Origin: TMED14 sp041158165
Lineage (GTDB): Bacteria; Bacteroidota; Bacteroidia; Flavobacteriales; Schleiferiaceae
Reading direction: 5' to 3'
Assembly: GCA_041158165.1 (NCBI GenBank)
Contig: JBEBBW010000051.1
Span: forward strand, 1-7,510
DNA length: 7,510 nucleotides
Shown: positions 1 through 5,714 of the stretch, piece by piece
Numbering within the stretch: position 1 is the first letter of the stretch
Layout: each line of letters starts with the position of its first letter
Made by a program: the position numbers and the translations under genes
The notes under the pieces: model-generated
The model's database searches: none
What the model saw: only the letters and a program-made list of their open reading frames with translations
Told to the model about the DNA's origin: nothing

Positions 1-1
1 G

Positions 2-109
2 GGCGCCGAAGATACTCCGGCGATTCCCCTGAATAAAACGCTGGAAGCGGCCTACTTGCCGAACGCGGACATGGTGCGGGGGGCGCTGGAAGCGCTGCTT
101 CGTTACTAG
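2..109 (+). CDS. C-terminal end of an unidentified protein (partial)
   Basis: An open frame enters from the left edge and runs for 35 codons to a TAG at 107-109. The readable tail contains NKTLEAAYLPNADMVRGALE and ends LLRY. Its codon use is GC-rich like that of the paa enzymes, and an amphipathic helix is plausible at the end, but I do not recognise the family from this fragment. It is the only plus-strand gene in the window and converges on paaJ, with 7 bp between the two stop codons and no hairpin terminator between them. It probably belongs to a separate transcription unit. That it is real coding sequence is supported by the open frame up to the window edge and the exact tail-to-tail packing; the fragment is short, so confidence is moderate. 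Confidence 0.5.
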   Translation, partial: GAEDTPAIPLNKTLEAAYLPNADMVRGALEALLRY

Positions 110-129
110 TTGCTGGTTACTGGTTGCCG
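102..129. repeat. Four tandem 7-bp repeats spanning two convergent stop codons
   Basis: Four consecutive heptamers read on the plus strand as gttacta, gttgctg, gttactg and gttgccg (consensus GTTRCYR), and a fifth partial copy begins at 130. The array contains the TAG of the plus-strand gene (107-109) and the TAA of paaJ (complement of 117-119). It also supplies the last residues of the thiolase (Thr-Gly-Asn-Gln), which lie beyond the usual family end. Heptameric short tandem repeats are known in cyanobacteria and I believe similar ones occur in some Bacteroidota. Here the units vary at the purine/pyrimidine positions, as expected for an old array. No function is evident. Confidence 0.6.
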
Positions 130-1337
130 GTTCGTTCCAAAATCACCGCATACCCCTGGCCCACGCCGATGCACATGGTTACAAGGGCGTAGCGGCCCGA
201 GGTTTCGCGCAGCGCACGGGCCGCGGTGAGCGCGAGGCGCGCACCCGACATGCCGAGGGGGTGACCCATGGCGATGGCGCCTCCGTTGGGGTTGATGCGC
301 GGGTCGAGGTCGTCTAAACCTAGGCTGCGGGTTACCGCAAGTGCTTGAGCAGCAAAGGCTTCATTGAGCTCAATGTGGTCGATGTCGGCAAGGGTGAGGC
401 CGGCTCGGCGCAGTGCAATTTCGGTGGCGGGCACCGGGCCGATGCCCATAATGCGGGGCTCGACGCCAGCGACGCCGCTGGAAACCACGCGGGCGATGGG
501 CGTGAGGTTGTGGCGCTTCAAGCCGTCTTCAGAGGCCAACAAGAGGGCCGCGGCACCGTCGTTCAAGCCGGAGGCGTTGCCGGCGGTGACGGTTCCGTTG
601 GGTCGGAACGCGGGGCGTAGCCCCGCGAGGGCCTCAAGGGTGGTGGCGGGCTTGGCGAATTCGTCGCGATCGAACACCACGGGGTCTCCTTTGCGCTGGG
701 GCAGCGACACCGGGGTGATTTCGTCGGCGAAGAAGCCGCGTGCTACGGCGGCCGCGGTGCGCTGCTGGCTCCGAAGGGCCAAGGCATCTTGGTCTTCGCG
801 CGAAATACCGTACTGGTCGGCCAGGTTTTCGGCGGTTTCGCCCATGGCGTCGGTGCCGTACAGGCGCTTCATTTCGGGGTTGACGAAGCGCCACCCAAAG
901 GTGGTGTCGTAAAGCTGGCTGTCGCCGCCAAATGCCTTGGAGGCCTTGGATAGGGCGAAGGGCGCGCGGGTCATGTGCTCTATGCCTCCGGCCAGGACGA
1001 GGTCGCCCTCGTGGGACAAGATGGCGCGTGCCGCGTGCTGAACGGCCGATAAGCCGCTGGCGCAGAGGCGGTTCACGGTTTCAGCCGGCACCGTGTGTGG
1101 AATGCCGGCGAGCAAGGTCGCCATGCGGGCGACGTTGCGGTTGTCTTCGCCGGCTTGGTTGGCGCAGCCCAAGAAGGCGTCGTCGATGGCGGCGAGGTCG
1201 AGGTTGGGGTGGCGGGCCGTAAGGGCGCGCAGGGCGTGGGCCGCAAGGTCGTCGGCGCGTACCGCGCTTAGGCTGCCGCCGAGGCTGCCAATGGGGGTTC
1301 GGATTCCGTCGACTAAGAAAGCGTTTCGGGTTGCCAT
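117..1337 (-). CDS. paaJ: 3-oxoadipyl-CoA / 3-oxo-5,6-dehydrosuberyl-CoA thiolase PaaJ
   Basis: This 406-residue thiolase closely matches the length of E. coli PaaJ (401). It cleaves 3-oxo-5,6-dehydrosuberyl-CoA and 3-oxoadipyl-CoA with CoA, releasing acetyl-CoA and finally succinyl-CoA in the cytoplasm. The acyl-accepting cysteine is C92 in NRLCASGLSAVQ. The oxyanion and base motifs are NEAFAAQA (N325), GGAIAMGHPLG (H359) and C389 in TMCIGVGQG. The N-terminal DGIRTPIGSLGGSL is typical of degradative thiolases. The ATG at 1337 lies inside the end of paaI, overlapping it by 25 nt, and gives the conserved start. The upstream bases are A/T-rich with no Shine-Dalgarno sequence. It is the last gene of the operon. 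The C-terminal TGNQ is encoded by the heptamer array. A plain acetyl-CoA C-acetyltransferase or PcaF would look similar; the paa context decides for PaaJ. Confidence 0.93.
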   Translation of the reverse strand: MATRNAFLVDGIRTPIGSLGGSLSAVRADDLAAHALRALTARHPNLDLAAIDDAFLGCANQAGEDNRNVARMATLLAGIPHTVPAETVNRLCASGLSAVQHAARAILSHEGDLVLAGGIEHMTRAPFALSKASKAFGGDSQLYDTTFGWRFVNPEMKRLYGTDAMGETAENLADQYGISREDQDALALRSQQRTAAAVARGFFADEITPVSLPQRKGDPVVFDRDEFAKPATTLEALAGLRPAFRPNGTVTAGNASGLNDGAAALLLASEDGLKRHNLTPIARVVSSGVAGVEPRIMGIGPVPATEIALRRAGLTLADIDHIELNEAFAAQALAVTRSLGLDDLDPRINPNGGAIAMGHPLGMSGARLALTAARALRETSGRYALVTMCIGVGQGYAVILERTGNQ

Positions 1338-1732
1338 AGGGTGTCTTTAAAAAATACGGTTCCGCGGAAGTGGGCCACGTCCACGCCGTCGCGGCGCACG
1401 ATGACGTCGTAGCGTCCGAGGGTTTTGCTGCGGTGGCGCTCCGTGGCTTCGGCGACAAGCAGGTCGCCGGCCGACACGGGTTTAAGGTGGGCAATGCTGG
1501 TTTCGATCGAGACGGCGTGCTGTCCGTGCCCGTTGCTGGCGAAGGCCAAGGCGCTGTCAGCCAGGCTGTAGGTTAGGCCGCCGTGCGCAATTCCAAAGCC
1601 GTTCATCGCTTCGGGGCGTGCGACGGCGTCAAGGATGCAGTGACCGGGTTCCGCCACGCGCACCGTCACGCCGAGCCACTGGCTGAAGGCGTCGGAGCGC
1701 ATCATTTGGGCGACGATTTCGGGAGCGGTCAT
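1313..1732 (-). CDS. paaI: Hydroxyphenylacetyl-CoA thioesterase PaaI
   Basis: This 139-residue single hotdog-fold protein is almost identical in length to E. coli PaaI (140). The family hydrolyses hydroxyphenylacetyl-CoA and other stalled aromatic CoA esters, which frees CoA and protects the pathway. The signature HGGLTYSLADSALAFASN lies at residues 50-67; it carries the catalytic Asp (D59) and the helix-capping HGG, with N43 just before it. I chose the ATG at 1732 because it forms an ATGA overlap with the stop of the preceding gene and gives the standard N-terminus (MTAPEIVAQMM). A longer frame begins at 1777 but would add an Arg-rich stretch unlike the family. The 3' end overlaps paaJ by 25 nt, so the two are probably translationally coupled. 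The substrate range is inferred from the family and the neighbours. Confidence 0.92.
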   Translation of the reverse strand: MTAPEIVAQMMRSDAFSQWLGVTVRVAEPGHCILDAVARPEAMNGFGIAHGGLTYSLADSALAFASNGHGQHAVSIETSIAHLKPVSAGDLLVAEATERHRSKTLGRYDVIVRRDGVDVAHFRGTVFFKDTLWQPETLS

Positions 1733-2220
1733 GCTTCGCCGCGGGCGCCAGGTTGTTCTACGGATTCTTCGAAGCATCCAATGAGGATGTCGACGACGAG
1801 CATGAGGTTGTGCTGGTCCGCTTCGCCGCGCGGAAGGCCGGCGCGGAGCTCTTGGTGCAGAAAACTCCGCACCTCGGTGTGCACAAAGGGGGAGCGGGCG
1901 ACTTTTTCGATACCCTCGAGGTCAATGACTTCGACCTCGGCCTCAAGCGCTTCAAACGCTTCGACGACTTCAGTGGTGACGTCGGTGATGCAGGCGTCGG
2001 AGATGGTTCCGATGGCCAGGCCCATGCCGCGAAACCCCTCGCGGAGCACCATGGCGCTGCGCACGAGCTGTTCGTGGACGTCGTCGTCAAACTCTTCGCT
2101 GAGGCGGATCAGCCAAGAAAAGAGCATGGGCTGCTCGTCCAAAAAGACGCCCAGGTTTTGGCCGTACTCTTCGTCGGACCAGCTGCGCACGCGGTCTACC
2201 GCGGATTGGAGGTAGTTCAT
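1729..2220 (-). CDS. Acidic all-helical protein of unknown function in the paa operon
   Basis: I do not recognise this 163-residue protein. It has no signal peptide or membrane segment and looks almost wholly alpha-helical: an N-terminal helix with Trp/Tyr (QSAVDRVRSWSDEEYGQNLG), a hydrophobic helix PMLFSWLIRL, an acidic turn SEEFDDDVHE, then EGFRGMGLAIGTISD and a Glu-rich segment around residues 83-105. I count 33 Asp/Glu against 12 Arg/Lys, so it is strongly acidic. I see no metal-binding Cys/His cluster and no nucleotide-binding loop. The start at 2220 is set by an ATGA overlap with paaH; an upstream ATG at 2253 would add 11 residues buried inside paaH. The stop forms another ATGA with paaI. 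This tight coupling on both sides implies co-expression with PaaH and PaaI. A role as an adaptor, chaperone-like factor or regulator is only speculation. It is not the usual PaaY, PaaX or PaaR. Confidence 0.85.
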   Translation of the reverse strand: MNYLQSAVDRVRSWSDEEYGQNLGVFLDEQPMLFSWLIRLSEEFDDDVHEQLVRSAMVLREGFRGMGLAIGTISDACITDVTTEVVEAFEALEAEVEVIDLEGIEKVARSPFVHTEVRSFLHQELRAGLPRGEADQHNLMLVVDILIGCFEESVEQPGARGEA

Positions 2221-3380
2221 TGGGCAGAAATTTGGTCGTGAATCCACGGGCACACGCGGTAGCGCGAATCGCCGGTGCGGCGGTGGAGCGCTTCAATTTG
2301 GTCGCGCACGGCGGTCCATCCCCATTCGCGGCCCCAGGCAATTAGACCTTTAGGGTAGTTTACGCCCTTGAGCATGGCGGTTTCGACGTCGGATTCCGTG
2401 CCGATTCCGCGGTAGACGGCGTCTGCCGCTTCGTTGATCAGCATGGCGACTACTCGGTCGACAATGCGGCGGCCGAGGGCTTCGTCGCGGGTGGGCTCCG
2501 GAAGCGAGGCTCCATTGCGGTAGTCGTAGAATCCGCGGCCCGACTTGCGGCCCAACCATCCGGCCTCAAGAAGACGTTTTTGGCTCAGGCTGGGGCGAAA
2601 CCGGGGGTCGTAGTAAAATTGCTTCCACACAGTTTCGGTGACGACGTAGTTGACGTCGTGGCCAATGAGGTCCATAAGCGCAAAGGGCCCCATGCGGAAT
2701 CCGCCCAATTCCGTCAATGCCCAGTCGACGGTGGCCATGTCGGCCATGCGCTCTTCGACCAGGTGCAGGGCTTCGCCGTAGTACGGACGGGCGATACGGT
2801 TCACCAAAAACCCTGGGGTGTCTTGGGCGACTACGCCCACTTTGTTCCACGAGGCGACGGCGTCGACGCAGGCCGCGACGACTGCGGGATCCGTGGCCAG
2901 GCCGGGAACGATTTCGACCAAAGGCATCAGCGGAGCGGGGTTAAAGAAGTGCAGGCCAACTACGCGGTCGGCGCGCTTCACGCCCGAAGCGATGGACGAA
3001 ACGCTCAGCGACGAAGTGTTGGTCGCCAAAATGCAGTCTTCGCGCACCACGTCGTCGAGGGTGGTGAATACCGAGCGTTTGGCGTCGAGGTTTTCATAAA
3101 TGGCTTCGATCGCCAGACTCACGTCCACGGCTTCGCGAAGCACGTAGGCGGGCTGCAGTTGGGCAAAGTAGGCGGAACGCTGCGCGTCGCTGATTTTGCC
3201 TTTTTCTAAGAGTTTGTCCCAGGTGCTGCGCACGCGGACGATGCCGTTTTCAAGGGCTGCGTCTTGGGTGTCGTACAGCAAGACGTCCCATCCCGCTTCC
3301 ACGAGGACTTGTGCGATTCCGCCGCCCATGGCGCCCGCGCCCACGACTAGGGCCTTTTGGTTAAAAAAGTAGGGGTTCAT
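2217..3380 (-). CDS. paaH: 3-hydroxyadipyl-CoA dehydrogenase PaaH
   Basis: This 387-residue NAD-dependent 3-hydroxyacyl-CoA dehydrogenase oxidises 3-hydroxyadipyl-CoA to 3-oxoadipyl-CoA, the substrate of PaaJ. The Rossmann loop is GAGAMGGGIA at residues 14-23. The catalytic set is visible as NTSSLS (121-126), H144 in GLHFFNPAP, E156 in LVEIVPG and N194 in PGFLVNRI. The first 3HCDH domain covers about 188-290 and ends in LGRKSGRGFYDY. A second, short 3HCDH-like domain follows (about 300-387) with INEAADAVYRGIG and the PKGLIAWG motif. It is shorter than E. coli PaaH (475) because the linker between the domains is reduced, but no key residue is missing. The start at 3380 forms an ATGA overlap with the end of paaG, and the stop forms another with the next gene. 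The enzyme may also act on general fatty acyl-CoAs; the context favours PaaH. Confidence 0.92.
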   Translation of the reverse strand: MNPYFFNQKALVVGAGAMGGGIAQVLVEAGWDVLLYDTQDAALENGIVRVRSTWDKLLEKGKISDAQRSAYFAQLQPAYVLREAVDVSLAIEAIYENLDAKRSVFTTLDDVVREDCILATNTSSLSVSSIASGVKRADRVVGLHFFNPAPLMPLVEIVPGLATDPAVVAACVDAVASWNKVGVVAQDTPGFLVNRIARPYYGEALHLVEERMADMATVDWALTELGGFRMGPFALMDLIGHDVNYVVTETVWKQFYYDPRFRPSLSQKRLLEAGWLGRKSGRGFYDYRNGASLPEPTRDEALGRRIVDRVVAMLINEAADAVYRGIGTESDVETAMLKGVNYPKGLIAWGREWGWTAVRDQIEALHRRTGDSRYRVCPWIHDQISAQ

Positions 3381-4156
3381 TGTCCGCGGAATTCAGGTTG
3401 GCGTTTTTCGCGGAAGGCAGCCACGCCTTCAGAAAAGTCGTGGGTTGCTCCTGCCAGGTTTTGAAGCCTACGCTCGAGTTCAAGTTGCTCGTCAAATCCG
3501 TGGAAGACCGTCGCGTTGAGGGCTTCCTTGGTCAAGGCCAAGGCTTCGGTGGGCATGGCGGCGAGTTTCTGGGCAACGGCCATGGCTTCGTCGGCTAAGG
3601 CTTCGTCTGCGACGACCCGGTAGACCATGCCGTGGCGCTCGGCTTCTTCGGCACTCACGGCGTCAGCCAGCATCATCCACGCGCTGGCCTTGGCGAAGCC
3701 TGCGAGGCGGGGAAGGGTTAAGGTTCCGCCCGTATCGGGAATAAGGCCAATCTTGCTGAAGGCCTGAATAAACTTGGCCGACTGGGCGGCGAGGACGATG
3801 TCTCCGGCGAGGGCGAGGTTGGCCCCGGCCCCAGCGGCTACCCCGTTGACAGCGACCACGACGGGCTTGCGCAGGGCGCGAAGTTGAAGCACCAGCGGGT
3901 TGTAGTGTTCGCGAAGGATTCGGTCGAGGCCGGGTCCGTTCGGGTCGACGGCTTCGGCAAGGTCTTGGCCACTGCAGAAGGCACGGCCTTCGCCGGTGAG
4001 GAGTACTGCCCGCACGTTAGCATCTGCTCCGGCCTCGCGGAGTGCGTGCTGCAGTTCCAAGGCCATGTCGCGGTGAAACGCGTTAAATACTTCGGGGCGG
4101 TTAAGCGCAATGCGAACCACGCTTCCGTGGAGGGCAACGGCTAGGTACTTATACAT
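3377..4156 (-). CDS. paaG: 1,2-epoxyphenylacetyl-CoA isomerase PaaG
   Basis: This crotonase-family protein has 259 residues (E. coli PaaG 262). It isomerises ring-1,2-epoxyphenylacetyl-CoA to the seven-membered oxepin-CoA and also shifts double bonds in later unsaturated intermediates. The PaaG type, rather than PaaF, is indicated by the block CSGQDLAEAVDPNGPG (61-76), the oxyanion-hole helix NGVAAGAGANLALAGDIVLA (104-123) and SKIGLIPDTGGT (134-145) with the probable catalytic Asp at D141. It ends FREKRQPEFRGQ, the usual end of the family. The ATG at 4156 overlaps the stop of the upstream sensor-like gene by 8 nt, so paaG is probably translated by coupling to that gene. There is no Shine-Dalgarno sequence. 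Its stop is shared with the paaH start as ATGA. No separate PaaF is present in the window. Confidence 0.93.
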   Translation of the reverse strand: MYKYLAVALHGSVVRIALNRPEVFNAFHRDMALELQHALREAGADANVRAVLLTGEGRAFCSGQDLAEAVDPNGPGLDRILREHYNPLVLQLRALRKPVVVAVNGVAAGAGANLALAGDIVLAAQSAKFIQAFSKIGLIPDTGGTLTLPRLAGFAKASAWMMLADAVSAEEAERHGMVYRVVADEALADEAMAVAQKLAAMPTEALALTKEALNATVFHGFDEQLELERRLQNLAGATHDFSEGVAAFREKRQPEFRGQ

Positions 4157-5540
4157 ACTTGAGCACAGAGGTTAAGTCATCGCGCAGTTCCGGTTTGATT
4201 CGGTAGCGCCGAATGCGGCGGTCCTCGTCACTGGAAATGCGCTCAATAAACGAAGGTACGCCTAAGTACTGCATGCCCTTTTCCTCGAGCTCTTGTAGCA
4301 CCGTGCTGCGAATTTTGCGCTGGTTATCCCAGGTTTTGTCTTCCAAGCTTAGCAATTGATTGAGTTCATTCGTCGTGATGCTTTGGTCAGGGGGAAGCAG
4401 CATGAGGTGCTTGAACACAATGCGCTGAGAAGAAGATAGCGCATGAGCATACGTTTGCTCTGAAACGGGCCGTCCTCGTTGGTACCGAACAATTAACGCG
4501 GCCAGACCACCTACGCTTAGAATAATGGACAAGATTAATTTGATGTTAGAACGAATTTGCGCGATCCACGTCGGTTCATAGATGGCGCCTAAGTCCACGT
4601 TATCAGGTTGCTGAACTAGGTTATCCATCGTGGTTCGAACAATCTTGACGTGCTGATTGGTCGCGGTACTGGCCGTTTCAATTAGAAGAATTCCGCGCGG
4701 GTGAACAAGGATTCCACACATTCCATCGAACGGACGAGATTGCGTAGCATTGATTTTAGTCTGGTAGAGTTTGTTTTCTGCAAGGTTGGCGAGTAGTGTT
4801 TTGTTTCCCTCAAAAACGATATTCCACGCATTGTTGGCTGCCGAAAAACCCAATTGATCTTGATTGTTGAATAAATCAAGATTGAGCCTTGGAGACCCGA
4901 CATATCGGTAGGTGTGTTCGACGAGGTCAACGTCATAAACGCTATTGACGACTTCCAGTCCGTTGAATTCTACTCTACTGGACACCACCATGCGCAGTTT
5001 GTTCGGCGCAAGCACGGAGTAAAACCCGTCTCCAAATCCTTCAATGATATTTGGACTCATGATTTGGCGTTCCCATTCTCGAAGCTCGGGGTCATAGTGC
5101 AGCGCATGGTCCGTAACGCGCCACAGGCCATAGCCCCCCAAACTCCAAAGGGTAGAGCCGTTAAAGTACTTTAGTGCACCAAAATTGTACCCACTGAAGT
5201 AGGTGCGGTCGTGGCGCTCTACACTTCCGTTCTTTTTCACTATGTATACGACGCCAGAGCCAGAAAAGCTGATTAGCGTGGTGTCTAACGTCTGAATAAC
5301 GGTTGGCTGGGGGTGAGCGTGTTCACGGAACAGGTCTGGCAATTCTGGCAGGGTGCCACAGGTGGACCACTCGTTTTGGGACAAGAAGGAAATAGTGCCA
5401 GTTTGAAAGTCAAGGCGCTTGATGCTGTCGTTGTGGTAGACAAATACCAACCCGGCTTGACTGCTCTTGTTCAGCGCGGTTTGTGCGCGTAATATGCTGA
5501 ACAGCAAAAGGAAAAATGCTAGAAAGTGATGCGGTCTCAC
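4149..5540 (-). CDS. Putative transmembrane sensor-regulator: signal peptide, kelch-like domain, one TM helix, winged-helix-like C-terminus
   Basis: I do not recognise this 463-residue protein by name. It begins with a signal peptide (1-20, FLAFFLLLFSILRAQ, probable cut after AQ). A beta-rich domain follows at about 21-325 with a kelch-like core (YFSGYNFGALKYFNGSTLWS, then GGYGLW, then YDPELREWE; residues 114-156). One membrane helix lies at about 333-351, flanked on the inner side by R352, R355 and R357. The cytoplasmic tail (352-463) looks like a winged helix: SQRIVFKHL, then ITTNELNQLLSL, then TWDNQRKIRSTVLQELEEKG, then a basic wing RRIRRYRIK (441-449). The topology suggests a periplasmic sensor driving an intracellular DNA-binding domain; this is an inference. 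The start is a GTG at 5540, the only one that preserves the signal peptide. It is the first gene of block 2 and overlaps paaG by 8 nt. Sampled G+C is uneven and often much lower than in the paa enzymes (24 and 25 of 60 bases at 4501 and 4801, against 38 of 60 at 2041 in orfX). Confidence 0.85.
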   Translation of the reverse strand: MRPHHFLAFFLLLFSILRAQTALNKSSQAGLVFVYHNDSIKRLDFQTGTISFLSQNEWSTCGTLPELPDLFREHAHPQPTVIQTLDTTLISFSGSGVVYIVKKNGSVERHDRTYFSGYNFGALKYFNGSTLWSLGGYGLWRVTDHALHYDPELREWERQIMSPNIIEGFGDGFYSVLAPNKLRMVVSSRVEFNGLEVVNSVYDVDLVEHTYRYVGSPRLNLDLFNNQDQLGFSAANNAWNIVFEGNKTLLANLAENKLYQTKINATQSRPFDGMCGILVHPRGILLIETASTATNQHVKIVRTTMDNLVQQPDNVDLGAIYEPTWIAQIRSNIKLILSIILSVGGLAALIVRYQRGRPVSEQTYAHALSSSQRIVFKHLMLLPPDQSITTNELNQLLSLEDKTWDNQRKIRSTVLQELEEKGMQYLGVPSFIERISSDEDRRIRRYRIKPELRDDLTSVLKYV

Positions 5541-5567
5541 TTTGTGAAAGTACGTGAAATTTTGTTG

Positions 5568-5584
5568 TTCTCACAATTTCTCAC
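5568..5584. promoter_or_regulatory. Helically phased direct repeat upstream of the sensor gene (possible operator)
   Basis: On the minus strand GTGAGAA occurs twice exactly 10 bp apart (GTGAGAA, ATT, GTGAGAA), 28 to 44 nt before the GTG start at 5540. The start itself begins a third, shorter GTGAGA. Neither upstream GTG is in frame with the gene, so these are not alternative starts. The spacing of about one helical turn is typical of sites bound cooperatively by a regulator. An imperfect inverted pair, gaaatt (5556-5561) and aatttc (5575-5580), overlaps the area. Function is inferred from position and spacing only; a chance repeat in AT-rich DNA is possible. Confidence 0.35.
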
Positions 5585-5660
5585 GATAAATTCTACTCGT
5601 TTTGAGTCTTTGTCGCACATTTGCCTCGAAACCAATCGCGGCTTCACACCAAACCAACCT

Positions 5661-5692
5661 AAAAACCCCGAGCAGTTCAGCTTGGGGTTTTT
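5661..5692 (-). terminator. Intrinsic terminator hairpin after paaD
   Basis: Two 13-base arms (5661-5673 and 5680-5692) form a hairpin with a 6-base loop (agttca), a core of four G-C pairs plus a GC-rich loop end, and five A-T pairs at the base. The arms are complementary except at one position, which is a G-U wobble in plus-strand RNA and an A-C mismatch in minus-strand RNA. A run of five T follows the G-rich arm on both strands, so it could act in both directions. It begins 22 nt past the paaD stop and separates the paaABCD block from the sensor-paaGH-orfX-paaIJ block. It most likely ends the paaABCD transcript. No plus-strand gene leads into it. Confidence 0.75.
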
Positions 5693-5714
5693 CGTTTTAA
5701 ACGAATGTAACCGC

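Noticed and set aside
110..116. Terminator between the two convergent genes at the left edge
   Set aside because: The gap is 7 bp and I find no hairpin there; only the heptamer array is present.
364..912. Long plus-strand frame (182 codons) opposite paaJ
   Set aside because: It is an Arg/Ser/Ala-rich shadow of a GC-rich gene on the other strand with no recognisable motif.
1733..1777. Longer reading of paaI from an ATG at 1777
   Set aside because: It would add 15 Arg-rich residues absent from the PaaI family and lies wholly in the coding end of the previous gene; the ATG at 1732 gives the normal length and an ATGA overlap.
1583..2241. Two long plus-strand frames opposite the acidic protein gene and paaI
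   Set aside because: Both are low-complexity antisense shadows; the minus-strand reading has the overlaps with paaH and paaI and fits the operon.
2221..2253. Longer reading of the acidic protein from an ATG at 2253
   Set aside because: The extra 11 residues overlap paaH in another frame; the ATG at 2220 forms an ATGA with the paaH stop, like three other junctions here.
2580..3209. Plus-strand frame of 209 codons opposite paaH
   Set aside because: The minus strand encodes an unmistakable dehydrogenase with all catalytic residues; the antisense frame has no family features.
5587..5595. Possible Bacteroidota-type -7 box on the minus strand (TAGAATTTA) for the sensor gene
   Set aside because: It fits the TAnnTTTG consensus poorly and there is no TTTG/TTG about 19-21 bp upstream, so I cannot support a promoter call; a promoter somewhere in 5541-5660 is still likely.
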